DNA from: Dolosigranulum pigrum ATCC 51524
Lineage (GTDB): Bacteria > Bacillota > Bacilli > Lactobacillales > Carnobacteriaceae_A
Direction: 5' to 3'
NCBI RefSeq assembly: GCF_000245815.1
Contig: NZ_JH601103.1
Span: forward strand, 885,324 to 949,323
DNA: 64,000 bases
Position 1 is the first letter of the stretch. Each line of letters starts with the position of its first letter. Both the position numbers and the translations under genes were made by a program. Shown here in pieces: positions 9,106-18,801 of the stretch. The notes under the pieces were generated by a model that was not told the DNA's origin, searched no databases, and worked only from the letters and a program-made list of their open reading frames with translations.

Positions 9106-9861
9106 TCATTCATTTAGTTCTTTCAAAGCCCCGATGATATAACTGTGTCGTTGGAATCCTAATTTTTGATACATTTCTGGTGTACTATCTTCAGCGTCAG
9201 CTAAGAGAATAATGGGTTTATTGTGCTTACGACTGAGTGTCACCACGAATTCTATCATACTGCGTGCGATTCCACGATGGCGATATTCCGGGACAGTGAG
9301 TAATTGATCAATCTCCAATGTATCCGCTTGTTCGTATAGGTGAAAACTTCCCACGATTTGACCATCCCAAGAAGCGAGGTACATGGAGGTGCCTTCTTTT
9401 TGATAAATTTGGTCATATGCGGCTTGATGGCTAATGGCGAATGAATCACTCACAAGTTGATCTTCTCGAAAGTTAATTTGTTTAAATACTTCCAAAGTCT
9501 GGTCATTAACGCATTCAATTTGAAGAGATGGTGAAGGGGTAGCTTTCCATTGACTGGACGTTAAGCTGAAGAGTTCTAACATCTGTAACTGATAGTCGTG
9601 CTGATCAAAATAAGTTGTTAATTCTCGTTTTAACGGGGTATTATCAGGCCAAAAGAATTTCATATGGTCTAAATGATGTTGCTTACTGAAAACATAATGC
9701 ATTTCTTCAATTAACTTGAATTCTTGTAAATACGGTTGGAATTTTAGTTGAAAAAAGTTCCAATCATATTTAAATAAAGCTTGATCGTTGTAATATTGTT
9801 TAAAAAATTCATTGTCATCAATGAGCGTGCTTATATGGGTAATATTGTCAAAAGTGATCAT
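9106..9861 (-). CDS. GNAT family N-acetyltransferase
   Basis: A 251-residue protein whose C-terminal half (about 150-251) is a GNAT domain: the acetyl-CoA loop is seen as YRHRGIARSMIEF, followed by the usual YQKLGFQRH near the end. The N-terminal half shows no clear motif and may be a degenerate second GNAT fold, as in two-domain acetyltransferases. I placed the start at the internal ATG (MITFDNITH); the longer frame from 9918 would include a likely TATACT -10 element around 9897-9902. Acceptor unknown. Likely monocistronic. Confidence 0.75.
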   Translation of the reverse strand: MITFDNITHISTLIDDNEFFKQYYNDQALFKYDWNFFQLKFQPYLQEFKLIEEMHYVFSKQHHLDHMKFFWPDNTPLKRELTTYFDQHDYQLQMLELFSLTSSQWKATPSPSLQIECVNDQTLEVFKQINFREDQLVSDSFAISHQAAYDQIYQKEGTSMYLASWDGQIVGSFHLYEQADTLEIDQLLTVPEYRHRGIARSMIEFVVTLSRKHNKPIILLADAEDSTPEMYQKLGFQRHSYIIGALKELNE

Positions 9862-10163
9862 AACGGACCAACTTTCTTTCCAAATATATGATATTAGTAT
9901 ACCGAAGTGCCAGTACAAATACTAGAAGTAAGTGCAGTCAGGAAAAAGTATCAGTGAAAAAGTGAATCCGTACTATTGTCGTGTATTTATAAAGTGTAGC
10001 CCAATTACTTAGAAAATAAGTTATGTGCAATATCTTGAGCAATTACTACAATTATATTACAAATCACAATAGTTTGTTACTGAATTTAAATATGATGAGT
10101 GTCTGAATTGTGATAAGATTAAATAGGTGGACGAGTTAATGTCTGCGAATTACATAGATTACG
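9862..10163. other. 302-base divergent intergenic region
   Basis: Lies between the divergent acetyltransferase and PcsB-like genes. It holds a minus-strand -10 (near 9900) and a WalR-like repeat at 10045-10061. No ORF of note. Confidence 0.5.
10045..10061 (-). promoter_or_regulatory. possible WalR (YycF) box
   Basis: Read on the minus strand, TGTAAT-N5-TGTAGT matches the WalR direct repeat TGTWAH-N5-TGTWAH except for one base. It lies about 100 bases before a PcsB-like gene; in streptococci pcsB is a main WalR target. Confidence 0.35.
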
Positions 10164-11537
10164 ATGAGAGGGATGAATGGGTTGAAACGTAAACAACTAC
10201 TTAAAATAGCAATCGTTGCCTCACTTGCGGCACCGACTTTTATGCAAGCGAATAGCGTTCTGGCGGAATCATCAGAGAAGTTAGAAAAATTGCAGGATGA
10301 AAAGAAAAAAATTGAACAAGAAAGTTCTAGTGTAAAGTCAAACATCGAATCATCTAAAAGTCAGATTCACGCACTTGAACAGACTGAAGGAGAACTTGAA
10401 TTAGCGATTGCTTCTATTCAGGGGAATATTGAATCATTAATTGCTCAAATTCATGAGCAAGAGCAACAAATTGCTGCAAAAGAAGCAGAAATTGAGCAAT
10501 TACAAGCAGAAATTGAATCATTGAAAGAGTTAATTGCGCGTCGAAGTGAAAAGCTAAAAGAACAAGCACGTTCGGTTCAAACATCAGGTAACTCTGATAA
10601 AATTGTTGATATGATCTTATCTTCGGAGAACTTTAGTGAGCTTGTGGGCCGTGTTAATTTTGTCTCACGTATCGTATCAAATAACCAAGAAATTATTGAG
10701 GCCCAAAAAGAAGACGTTCAAGCTTTAGAAGAAAAAGAAGCGAAGTTAGCTGAAGAAAAAGAAGCCTTGAATTTAGCGAAGTCTAACTTAGAGCTTGATC
10801 GCCAAAGTTTAGTCTTCGAACAACAAACACTACAATATAATATTGAACAAGTAGCAGCTGAGCGTAATATGACGGCTCAAGAGTTGCAGTCACAACTGAA
10901 TAAGCAGGATGAACTAGCCAACCTCTCAGCTCAAGTAGATGAAGCCATTTCTTCAGAGGAAGCAAGAATAGCTGAGGAGCGTCGCCAGCGAGAAGAAGCG
11001 GAACGTCAACGTCAACTAGAAGAACAACGTCGACAAGAAGCAGAGGCAGCAGCTGCAAGACAAGCAGCTGAACAACAAGCAGTTACTGACTCAGCGCAAG
11101 AAGTAACAACACAATCAACCGTGAACACTTCACAATCAGTGTCGTCAACCCCTTCTTCATCGGGATGGTTAAGACCAGCAAGCGGTTATGTATCAAGTGG
11201 ATTTGGTTATCGTTCACATCCAGTTTCCGGCTATTCAGATTTTCACCGTGGTATTGATATCGCAGGAAGTGGAGCTATTTTAGCCTCTCGAGCAGGTCGT
11301 GTCACTATTGCCGGGTATCACCCATCATATGGTAATTATGTTCGAATTGATCATGGAGATGGTTTCTCCAGCTTGTATGCTCACCTAGCTAGCATCCACG
11401 TCTCTGTTGGACAATCTGTTTCACAAGGTCAGTCCTTAGGTATCATGGGAACAACAGGTATGTCAACAGGTGTTCACTTACACTTTGAAATCCACCAAAA
11501 TGGATCTCTTGTTGACCCAGCAAGTTACATTAATTAA
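10164..11537 (+). CDS. PcsB-like peptidoglycan hydrolase with M23 domain
   Basis: A 457-residue secreted cell-wall hydrolase. A signal peptide (basic KRKQ, hydrophobic IAIVASLAA, cleavage near SVLA-ES) is followed by a long coiled coil (about residues 35-270) rich in Glu, Gln and Lys, a Ser/Thr/Gln linker, and an M23/LytM domain from about 330. The zinc motifs are seen as HRGIDIAG and HLHFEIH. The coiled coil is like that of PcsB and EnvC, which docks to FtsEX and controls septal splitting; streptococcal PcsB ends in a CHAP domain, so this is the EnvC-type version. Start is uncertain: ATG 10164, ATG 10173 or TTG 10182. Only the TTG has a well-spaced site (AGAGGG, 10167-10172). Confidence 0.85.
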   Translation: MRGMNGLKRKQLLKIAIVASLAAPTFMQANSVLAESSEKLEKLQDEKKKIEQESSSVKSNIESSKSQIHALEQTEGELELAIASIQGNIESLIAQIHEQEQQIAAKEAEIEQLQAEIESLKELIARRSEKLKEQARSVQTSGNSDKIVDMILSSENFSELVGRVNFVSRIVSNNQEIIEAQKEDVQALEEKEAKLAEEKEALNLAKSNLELDRQSLVFEQQTLQYNIEQVAAERNMTAQELQSQLNKQDELANLSAQVDEAISSEEARIAEERRQREEAERQRQLEEQRRQEAEAAAARQAAEQQAVTDSAQEVTTQSTVNTSQSVSSTPSSSGWLRPASGYVSSGFGYRSHPVSGYSDFHRGIDIAGSGAILASRAGRVTIAGYHPSYGNYVRIDHGDGFSSLYAHLASIHVSVGQSVSQGQSLGIMGTTGMSTGVHLHFEIHQNGSLVDPASYIN

Positions 11538-11555
11538 TAATTCAATCACTATATA

Positions 11556-11580
11556 AAAAAGGCCAGCAGTGGTCTTTTTT
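11556..11580 (+). terminator. terminator after the PcsB-like gene
   Basis: AAAAAGGCCA, a four-base loop, TGGTCTTTTT and a further T. It argues against the longer upstream start of the next gene. Confidence 0.8.
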
Positions 11581-11601
11581 GTTAAAAAGAAAGTAGGCAC
11601 T

Positions 11602-12354
11602 ATGTTAACACCAGCGAGTAATAAACAGATGAAAGAATGGAGAAAATTAACACGAAAAAAATATCGCCATCAGTTTAACCGTTATCTGATCGAAGGAGAT
11701 CACTTAGTGGAAGAAGCTATTCGTTCAGGTTTAGCGATTCATGAATTGATTGCGACAGAAGAAGCCTTAGAACGATATGAAGCGACATTACAGGGTCGAG
11801 ATGTATATATTATTTCGAAGCAAGTCGCTGAGGATATTAGTGATACGGTAACGAATCAGGGCATTTTTGCAACGATTGATATGCCGGATTTACAGATAGA
11901 GCTAGCTGATATGACACAAATATTAGTGCTAGACGCTGTACAAGATCCTGGAAATGTTGGGACACTTATTCGCACAGCAGATGCGGCTGGTTTTCAGGCG
12001 GTTATTCTGGGACAGGGAACGGTCGATCTTTATAACTCAAAAGTCCTCCGTTCCGCCCAAGGAAGTCATTTTCACATGCCTATTATAGAGGCTGATTTGC
12101 AGCAGTGGATTCCGCAAGCGCAAGCAGTGGGATTTGATATTTTTGGCTCTTGTTTGGATGAAAGGGCTAAACCCTTTAAAGAGGTGACTTCTCCGTCGAA
12201 GTTTGCATTAATTGTCGGGAATGAAGGTAATGGAATCAGTGCAGATGTTTTAGCGCAGACCGATCATAACCTTTATATTCCGATGAAAGGACAAGCAGAA
12301 TCGTTAAATGTAGCTATAGCGGGTAGTATATTAATGTTTCACCTAGCTTCATAA
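11602..12354 (+). CDS. TrmH/SpoU-family RNA 2'-O-methyltransferase
   Basis: A 250-residue SPOUT methyltransferase that moves a methyl group from SAM to a ribose 2'-OH in rRNA or tRNA. The three SpoU motifs are clear: DPGNVGTLIRTADAAG (motif 1), LIVGNEGNGI (motif 2) and IPMKGQAESLNVAIAG (motif 3), which together form the SAM-binding knot. The N-terminal about 95 residues are the substrate-binding domain typical of the YsgA group. I chose the ATG at 11602; the frame is open upstream to a GTG at 11569, but that lies inside the previous terminator. The target nucleotide cannot be assigned. Confidence 0.88.
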   Translation: MLTPASNKQMKEWRKLTRKKYRHQFNRYLIEGDHLVEEAIRSGLAIHELIATEEALERYEATLQGRDVYIISKQVAEDISDTVTNQGIFATIDMPDLQIELADMTQILVLDAVQDPGNVGTLIRTADAAGFQAVILGQGTVDLYNSKVLRSAQGSHFHMPIIEADLQQWIPQAQAVGFDIFGSCLDERAKPFKEVTSPSKFALIVGNEGNGISADVLAQTDHNLYIPMKGQAESLNVAIAGSILMFHLAS

Positions 12355-12488
12355 CGGAAGACTATCATGAAAAAACTTAGTAGAGGAACCATAAAATAGT
12401 TAAGAATTATTCTTTTAATTAAGTACTATCTGAGGTATAATAGATATTGTAGGTTCTTAGAGAAAGTAAATGGATAAGGAGAGTGTCT

Positions 12489-13013
12489 ATGGGGTTGTTA
12501 AAAGGACGTTGGCAAGCGGATAAAGAATATTTAGCATTAGTAGAAGATTTACTTGAAAATGAAAAATTTCAAAAGCTTGGTGACATCACCCACCATCATT
12601 ACACTACGCGATTGCAACATTCGATTTACGTTTCGTATGTCAGCTATAAATTAGCCAAACGAATGAATCTTGATGTAAGAGCTATTGCAAGAGCAGGCTT
12701 ATTGCATGATTTCTTTTTGGAATCTAGAGAAGAGATTGAAGCAATGGAGGAAGGGTCGCATAATTATGTACATCCTAAGATTGCACTAAAAAATGCGAAA
12801 GAAATTACACCTATTTCAAAGCTAGAAGAAGATATTATCTTGAAACATATGTTCTTATGCACCACTTGTGCTTTCCCAAGTTATCAAGAGAGTGCTGTTG
12901 TAACTTGTGTTGATAAGTATTGTGCCCTAGCTGAAGTGACTAAACCGTTCCGTCAATCTTCTATGGAGATACTTAATCGCTTCAAACGAACCATCACATT
13001 AACAAACTGGTAA
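12489..13013 (+). CDS. HD-domain phosphohydrolase
   Basis: A 174-residue protein with an HD metal-dependent phosphohydrolase fold. Metal ligands are visible as TTRLQHSIYVSY (first His), LLHDFF (HD pair near residue 75) and later VTCVDKY. Two cysteines in CTTC are unusual but common in this small family. Such proteins often cleave nucleotides or cyclic nucleotides, but nothing here sets the substrate. ATG 12489 is chosen because AAGGAG ends six bases upstream; a GTG six bases earlier is unlikely. TATAAT at 12436-12441 is the probable -10. A terminator follows, so the gene is monocistronic. Confidence 0.8.
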   Translation: MGLLKGRWQADKEYLALVEDLLENEKFQKLGDITHHHYTTRLQHSIYVSYVSYKLAKRMNLDVRAIARAGLLHDFFLESREEIEAMEEGSHNYVHPKIALKNAKEITPISKLEEDIILKHMFLCTTCAFPSYQESAVVTCVDKYCALAEVTKPFRQSSMEILNRFKRTITLTNW

Positions 13014-13021
13014 TTAAATTT

Positions 13022-13050
13022 AAAGTAGCAGAGGGATCTGCTGCTTTTTT
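13022..13050 (+). terminator. terminator after the HD-domain gene
   Basis: AAAGTAGCAG pairs with CTGCTGCTTT (one wobble), followed by a T run. Confidence 0.85.
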
Positions 13051-13070
13051 AATGAAAAATAAATCATATC

Positions 13071-13099
13071 TTGCACTTATTGTTATCTTTAGGTATGAT
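13071..13099 (+). promoter_or_regulatory. mgtE promoter
   Basis: TTGCAC, 17-base spacer, TATGAT (13094-13099). Only about 45 bases separate it from the start codon, so there is no room for an M-box or other magnesium riboswitch. Confidence 0.7.
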
Positions 13100-13146
13100 A
13101 ATAAAGATAGGAATAGGAATTTATTAGATGATAAGAAGGTGACCCG

Positions 13147-14508
13147 ATGAGTTTTTTACAATTAGATAAAGATGTCTATTACGAGGATATTTATACGGCA
13201 ATTGATAATAATGATCGCACAACTTTTCGCGAATTATATTTAAAATTACACGACCGTGACCAACATGAATTATTTGATTCTTTGTATCCGGAGAAAAAAC
13301 AAAAAATCGCTGAATTTTTGACACCACAAGAATTCTCAGAAGTATTTGAGTGGATGGATGTTGAAGCTCAGGAATTAGTTGTCCAAAGTTTATCGAACGA
13401 ATATGTTGCTGAAATGTTCAATCATATTGCCAATGATAATTTGGTAGAATATTTAACGCAAAGTGATAGTGATCAAGAAGCGCTGTTGGCAATGATGGAT
13501 AGTGAAGAGAGCCGTCGTGTTCGCGAATTGCTGTCTTATGCGGAAGATACAGCCGGATCCATCATGACCAAGGAGTACATCGCTATTCACCATGAGCAGA
13601 CAATTGATGAGGTAATGGTACAATTACGTGAGGTAGGCCATGATGCCGAGACAATTTATTATTTATATGTGGTAAATGATGAAAATCACTTGGTTGGTGT
13701 GCTATCCTTGAGAGATTTATTGTTAGCAGAGAAGTCTGATATCGTCAAAGAGATTATGTCGACACATGTAGTGAGCGCACGAATTGATCAAGATCAAGAG
13801 GATGTTGCTAAAATTATTCAAGATTATGACTTGCTGGCTATTCCGGTGCTAAGCCATGATTCTCGAATGCAAGGGATTGTAACCGTTGATGATATTATTG
13901 ACGTTATTGAAGAAGAGGCGGTCGAGGATTTTATTGAGTTTGCGGCGATTAAACCGGATGATTCCGATGATAAGGAAGTAACGGCGCTTCGAGCAGCGAA
14001 GCAACGAACACCGTGGATTTTAATTTTGTTGATTTTGGGACTATTGACAAGTGGAGTTATCGGTTATTTCGAGCATACATTGGAATCTGTTGTTGTGTTG
14101 GCGGCCTTTATTCCAATGATTATGGGAACAGCTGGAAATATCGGAACACAAGCCTTAGCAGTAACAGTTAAAAATATTTCTGACAATAATGTGTCCAGTC
14201 AGCCAATTTTACAGACAGTGCGGGAAGAACTCGTATCAGGGTCTATTATTGGCATTATCTTAGCACTGATTTTAGCTATTGTATCACTCATCTTGTATCA
14301 GAACTTAGCTTTGATGGTTATTGTGAGTTTGTCAATGGTGTTGGTATCAATTATGTCTGCAGTTGTAGGAACAACGATTCCGATTTTATTTGATAAGTTT
14401 AATATTGATCCAGCTGTAGCGAGTGGTCCTTTTATTACAACCATAAATGATATATTTGGTTTAGTGGTATATTTTATGATTGCCACCTCCTTGCTACATT
14501 ACTTATAA
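13147..14508 (+). CDS. mgtE: magnesium transporter MgtE
   Basis: A 453-residue homodimeric Mg2+ channel. The acidic N-terminal MgtE_N superhelix covers about residues 10-130, two CBS domains cover about 135-255, and five membrane helices follow from about 285. The pore signature is seen as MIMGTAGNIGTQALAVTV, with the conserved acidic residue in the last helices (NIDPAVASGPFITTINDI). In the family, Mg2+ bound between the N and CBS domains closes the gate, giving feedback control at the protein level. Start ATG 13147 follows AAGGTGA. Length and domain order are standard. Confidence 0.96.
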   Translation: MSFLQLDKDVYYEDIYTAIDNNDRTTFRELYLKLHDRDQHELFDSLYPEKKQKIAEFLTPQEFSEVFEWMDVEAQELVVQSLSNEYVAEMFNHIANDNLVEYLTQSDSDQEALLAMMDSEESRRVRELLSYAEDTAGSIMTKEYIAIHHEQTIDEVMVQLREVGHDAETIYYLYVVNDENHLVGVLSLRDLLLAEKSDIVKEIMSTHVVSARIDQDQEDVAKIIQDYDLLAIPVLSHDSRMQGIVTVDDIIDVIEEEAVEDFIEFAAIKPDDSDDKEVTALRAAKQRTPWILILLILGLLTSGVIGYFEHTLESVVVLAAFIPMIMGTAGNIGTQALAVTVKNISDNNVSSQPILQTVREELVSGSIIGIILALILAIVSLILYQNLALMVIVSLSMVLVSIMSAVVGTTIPILFDKFNIDPAVASGPFITTINDIFGLVVYFMIATSLLHYL

Positions 14509-14598
14509 GATGAAATCTAATGGTTTTATCTTGGCCGTATTAGTGTTATAATGGTATTGAACGAGATGTAAGTAGTGAAAGTAGAGGCGAGTAAGATA

Positions 14599-14925
14599 AT
14601 GAGTCGAGATAATGAATCATTAACCCTTTGTCCAAAATTTCAGCAAGCATTTGCTATTTTAGGGAAAAAATGGAACGGATTAATAATTCAAGTGTTATTA
14701 GATGGACCGCACCGATTTCGAGATATTACCGAAAAAATTCCCGAAGTCAGTGATCGTGTCTTAGTAGAACGCTTGAAAGAATTAGAGGCAGTTGATATTG
14801 TGACGAAAGATTTAGATGAGACGTGTCAACTGAATTGTGGTTATATGTTAACAGAAAAAGGCTATGATTTAGAACAATCTCTAGTTCATATCCAACAATG
14901 GGCCAATCGATGGATCACCTTATAA
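14599..14925 (+). CDS. HxlR-family winged-helix regulator
   Basis: A DNA-binding protein of about 108 residues. The HxlR pattern is clear: LCPKFQQAFAILGKKWN, then the recognition helix area VSDRVLVERLKELEAVDIV and the wing with LTEKGYDLE. The N-terminal cysteine of the CP motif is the redox or electrophile sensor in HypR and YodB, and two more cysteines (CQLNC) occur here, so thiol sensing is possible. TATAAT at 14547-14552 may be its -10. Start is uncertain: ATG 14599 or GTG 14575. It sits just before the phe T-box; no target gene is obvious. Confidence 0.85.
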   Translation: MSRDNESLTLCPKFQQAFAILGKKWNGLIIQVLLDGPHRFRDITEKIPEVSDRVLVERLKELEAVDIVTKDLDETCQLNCGYMLTEKGYDLEQSLVHIQQWANRWITL

Positions 14926-14929
14926 AAGG

Positions 14930-14958
14930 TTGAGACAATTAGATGTGTCAAGTATAAT
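14930..14958 (+). promoter_or_regulatory. pheST promoter
   Basis: TTGAGA, 17-base spacer, TATAAT (14953-14958), just after the HxlR-type stop codon. Transcription would begin near 14965 and enter the T-box leader. Confidence 0.85.
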
Positions 14959-14964
14959 TAAATA

Positions 14965-15192
14965 TCAGTCATATGGAGCAAGTGCCTACGTGGAATTAGA
15001 CAGAGATTATCTAGTAGCTGAAAAGGATAATAAGGAAGCGTACGTGGATTCACTCCGTGTATCAAGATACACATTAAATTTCAACACAAGAAATTTCGGT
15101 ATGCGCCGTTATGCATGAAGTGCAGATAGTATATCTGAATTTGGGTGGTACCGCGTGAAAATCTCGTCCCTATACTGGGAGGGGATTTTTTT
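14965..15192 (+). ncRNA. T-box leader (tRNA-Phe sensing) of pheST
   Basis: A riboswitch that reads tRNA charging. The diagnostic T-box TGGGTGGTACCGCG is at 15142-15155 and is followed by a terminator hairpin with a T run (about 15160-15192). Uncharged tRNA pairs its CCA end with the TGG bulge and favours the antiterminator. The likely specifier codon is TTC (Phe) at 15049-15051, followed by A as usual; this position is my reading and was not folded. A 62-codon open frame over the leader is not a gene. Confidence 0.9.
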
Positions 15193-15247
15193 GTGCCAGG
15201 ATAATGATAACGATTAGATGAACTAGTGAACAGAAAGGATAAAAAAT

Positions 15248-16300
15248 ATGACATTAAAAGAACAACTACAGGCAATTCAACAAAAAGCAATTGAGCGCTT
15301 GGAGCAAGCGAAAGAAACGCAAGCTGTAGAAGATATTCGTATTAAATACTTAGGAAAAAAAGGAGATGTGACCCAAGTTCTGAAAGGCATGAAGGACTTA
15401 TCGCCAAAAGAACGTCCGATTGTAGGGAAATTAGCCAATGATGTACGTGATACGATTCAAGCAAAAATTAGTGAGCGAAAAGCCGTGTTACATCAAGAAG
15501 CGCTTAATAAACAGTTGGAAGAAGAAACGATTGATGTGACATTGCCAGGGACGACGCATTCAGTTGCTCAAACCCATATTATCTTGCAAGTGATCGAAGA
15601 AATAGAGGACTTATTCTTAGGAATGGGCTATAAGATTGTGGAAGGAAATGAAGTAGAGACGGAACATTACAATTTTGAACGAATTAATGTGCCAAAGCAT
15701 CACCCGGCTCGTGATATGCAAGATACCTTCTATATTGATGAGTCGTACCTGTTGCGAACACAGACATCAGGCACGCAACCGCGCACATTAGAGCAGCATA
15801 ATTTTGAAGAAGGACCACTGAAGATGATTAGTCCGGGGAAAGTTTATCGTCGTGATACAGATGATGCGACACACTCCCACCAGTTCCACCAAATAGAAGG
15901 CTTAGTGATCGATAAAGATATTGCGATGACCGATCTGAAAGGGACATTAGAAGAAGTAGCCAAAGCGATGTTTGGTGATAAGCACGACATTCGCCTGCGT
16001 CCAAGTTATTTCCCTTTTACTGAACCATCAGTCGAAGTCGACGTCACGTGCTTTAAGTGTCAGGGGAGCGATGAGCATTGTTCAGTCTGTAAAAATACAG
16101 GATGGATTGAGATTTTGGGTGCCGGAATGGTGCATCCACATGTGCTAGAGATGAGCGGAGTTGATCCTACCGTGTATGGTGGATTTGCCTTTGGGTTAGG
16201 ACCTGATCGAATTGCGATGCTCAAGCATGAAATTGATGATATTCGTCACTTCTACACAAATGACCAACGCTTTTTAAGTCAGTTTAAGATGAAAGGGTAG
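15248..16300 (+). CDS. pheS: phenylalanyl-tRNA synthetase alpha chain
   Basis: The catalytic subunit (350 residues) of the alpha2beta2 enzyme that charges tRNA-Phe. An N-terminal coiled coil (about 1-90) binds tRNA. The class II core follows with motif 2 ([15 protein letters not shown], then [21 protein letters not shown]) and motif 3 ([14 protein letters not shown]). A cysteine pair set, CFKC and CSVC, sits before GWIEILGAG as in many Firmicutes PheS proteins. It is the first gene behind the T-box; pheT starts five bases after the stop. Confidence 0.98.
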   Translation: MTLKEQLQAIQQKAIERLEQAKETQAVEDIRIKYLGKKGDVTQVLKGMKDLSPKERPIVGKLANDVRDTIQAKISERKAVLHQEALNKQLEEETIDVTLPGTTHSVAQTHIILQVIEEIEDLFLGMGYKIVEGNEVETEHYNFERINVPKHHPARDMQDTFYIDESYLLRTQTSGTQPRTLEQHNFEEGPLKMISPGKVYRRDTDDATHSHQFHQIEGLVIDKDIAMTDLKGTLEEVAKAMFGDKHDIRLRPSYFPFTEPSVEVDVTCFKCQGSDEHCSVCKNTGWIEILGAGMVHPHVLEMSGVDPTVYGGFAFGLGPDRIAMLKHEIDDIRHFYTNDQRFLSQFKMKG

Positions 16301-16305
16301 ATAAT

Positions 16306-18717
16306 ATGTTAGTATCATACAAATGGTTAAATGATTATTTAAACTTAGATCATGTATCCGCAGCAGAATTAGCCGACAAAATTACTTTAACTGGGATAGA
16401 AGTAGATAATATCTATCAGCGTTCACTCGATGAGCGTGTTGTTGTTGGTGAGGTGATTTCATGTGAAGCAGTTCCTGGATCAGATCATCTAAATGTGACA
16501 AAAGTTAATGTTGGAGACGAACACCCCTTACAAATTGTCTGTGGAGCACCCAATGTAGCAACGGACATGAAGGTCATTGTAGCTAAAACGGGAGCTGTTC
16601 TACCAGGAGATTTCCAGATTAAACAGACAACATTAATGGATATTGAGTCACATGGGATGATTTGTTCGCTAGAAGAATTAGGGATTAAAGAAGATGTTAT
16701 TCCTAAATATGCTGAGGAAGGGATCTTTAGTCTACCGGATGAGCTGGAAGTGGGAATGCCAGTCGCACCTTATTTAGGTTTAGATGATACGATTATCGAA
16801 TTAGATGTGACGCCTAACCGTTCTGATGCACTCAGTATGCGAGGGATGGCACATGAAGTAGGTGCCATCTTAGATCAAGAACCGACTTTTGAGCAGCCAG
16901 AGGTGATTGAATCAAGTGCAGATATTGCTGATTATGTAGATGTTTCGGTTGAAGATGCGAATGATGTTCCTTATTATTCATTGCGAGTGATTGAAAATGT
17001 GACAATTGGCGAAAGTCCACTTTGGTTACAGCGAAAATTGATGAATGCAGGGATTCGACCTGTTGATGTCGCTGTTGATGTGACGAATTACGTCATGTTG
17101 GAATATGGTCAGCCGCTGCATGCCTTTGATTACGATCGTTTACCTGCTAAAGAGATGCACGTTCGTCGCAGTCGCGATGGCGAGACAATGACAACCTTGG
17201 ATGAGAAAGAACGGACCCTGACTGCTGAACAGTTAGTCATTGCTAGTGGTGACACACCGGTCGCTATTGCTGGCGTTATGGGGGGCGAGAATTCAGAAGT
17301 GACGTCCAATACAACGACTATCGCGTTAGAAACGGCTCAATTCAACCCAACCCTTGTTCGAAAAATGGCGCAACAGTTAAACTTGCGCAGTCAGTCAAGT
17401 ATGCGATTTGAAAAAGGATTAAATACGGCTGCTGTGAAAGAAGCGGCTGATTTAGCAGTAACACTGATTGCAGAGTTAACAGGTGGGCAAGTTGTTAATA
17501 ATCGAGCTGAAGTCGGTCAATTGAAGACAGAAAATACAGCTGTGTCAATCGCAAAAACTAAATTAGAACATACCATTGGGATTGAATTTGATGAAGCGAC
17601 GTTGGCTTCTATTTGGCGCCGACTTGGTTTTGACTTCACGTTAGATAATGATGTCTATACGGTGGCTATCCCGCCGCGTCGACCAGATATTCGGATGAGT
17701 GCTGATCTTGTAGAAGAAGTCGCTCGGATATATGGCTATAATCGTCTACCATCTACGTTACCACAGATGGCGTCGACACCGGGACAATTAACAGCGATGC
17801 AACGTATGAAACGCCATGTTAAATACTTCTTGGAACAAGCTGGAATGCACCAAGCTATCAGTTATGCACTGACTACTCCCAAAAAGGCAACCTTATTCAA
17901 TCTGTCACCAACCGAGCAGTCTGTTGAGCTGGCGTATCCAATGAGTGAAGATCATAAAACATTGCGCCAAAGTATTGTTAGTGGCTTGCTTGATAATGCG
18001 CAGTACAATCATGCCCGCCAAATGAAAAATATTCGTTTTTATGAATTAGGAAGAACGTTCTTCCGTCACGAAGATGGCTCTATTAGTGAAAAAGAACAAT
18101 TAGGTTTATTACTATCAGGGGAACAATTGGCTGCATCATGGAATACCGATGCAAAAGCGGTTAATTTCTTTGATCTAAAAGGAATTATAGAAGAATTATT
18201 AACTGTTTTAGGGATTAGAGAAGCTGTTAGATTCCAAGCGACAAAAGCTTACTCAGAACTACATCCGGGTCAGGCAGCTGAAATATATAGCGGTGAGAAA
18301 TTGATTGGATTAATGGGGCAACTACACCCAACCTTAGCCGCTCAATATGACTTAGAAGAGGTGTATGTAGCTGAATTAGATCTAACAGCATTAGCAACTG
18401 ATAATGAGACTACGCGTCTATATCACCCAATTGCAAAATTCCCTGCTTCATCGCGTGATATAGCCTTATTGGTTGATCAATCCGTCACGCATCAAGCGAT
18501 TGTTGATGTGATTGAAGCCCATTCTGATGAGCTGTTAGTGGATATTAAGCTGTTTGATTTATATGAGGGAGAACACGTTGAAGCGGGCAAAAAATCAGTC
18601 GCTTATTCACTGACTTACCAGAATCCTGAGGCAAACTTGAAAGATGAAGAAGTTGACGTTGCATTTAACCGTGTTAAGCAAGCTTTAGTTGAGCAATTAG
18701 ATGCAACGATTCGATAA
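16306..18717 (+). CDS. pheT: phenylalanyl-tRNA synthetase beta chain
   Basis: The 803-residue partner of PheS, with the full domain set: N-terminal tRNA-binding EMAP/OB domain (about 40-155, VCGAPNVA), B3/B4 editing domain (about 205-400), B5 domain (about 405-475, PPRRPDIRMSADLVEEVARIYG), the inactive synthetase-like core, and the C-terminal anticodon-binding FDX-ACB domain (about 710-803, ending with the NPEANLKDEEVD stretch). The B3/B4 domain clears Tyr-tRNA-Phe. Translated right after pheS and controlled by the same T-box. Confidence 0.98.
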   Translation: MLVSYKWLNDYLNLDHVSAAELADKITLTGIEVDNIYQRSLDERVVVGEVISCEAVPGSDHLNVTKVNVGDEHPLQIVCGAPNVATDMKVIVAKTGAVLPGDFQIKQTTLMDIESHGMICSLEELGIKEDVIPKYAEEGIFSLPDELEVGMPVAPYLGLDDTIIELDVTPNRSDALSMRGMAHEVGAILDQEPTFEQPEVIESSADIADYVDVSVEDANDVPYYSLRVIENVTIGESPLWLQRKLMNAGIRPVDVAVDVTNYVMLEYGQPLHAFDYDRLPAKEMHVRRSRDGETMTTLDEKERTLTAEQLVIASGDTPVAIAGVMGGENSEVTSNTTTIALETAQFNPTLVRKMAQQLNLRSQSSMRFEKGLNTAAVKEAADLAVTLIAELTGGQVVNNRAEVGQLKTENTAVSIAKTKLEHTIGIEFDEATLASIWRRLGFDFTLDNDVYTVAIPPRRPDIRMSADLVEEVARIYGYNRLPSTLPQMASTPGQLTAMQRMKRHVKYFLEQAGMHQAISYALTTPKKATLFNLSPTEQSVELAYPMSEDHKTLRQSIVSGLLDNAQYNHARQMKNIRFYELGRTFFRHEDGSISEKEQLGLLLSGEQLAASWNTDAKAVNFFDLKGIIEELLTVLGIREAVRFQATKAYSELHPGQAAEIYSGEKLIGLMGQLHPTLAAQYDLEEVYVAELDLTALATDNETTRLYHPIAKFPASSRDIALLVDQSVTHQAIVDVIEAHSDELLVDIKLFDLYEGEHVEAGKKSVAYSLTYQNPEANLKDEEVDVAFNRVKQALVEQLDATIR

Positions 18718-18801
18718 TTTAATTGAGTGATAAAGAAAAGATGCAAAAAAATCTCTTTCATGATAAAATGGTGAAGAAAGCAAGTGATAGGGGGAGTTAG
18801 A

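Noticed and set aside
14930..15118. 62-codon open frame before pheS
   Set aside because: It overlaps the promoter and T-box leader and has no protein-like composition; the RNA explains it.
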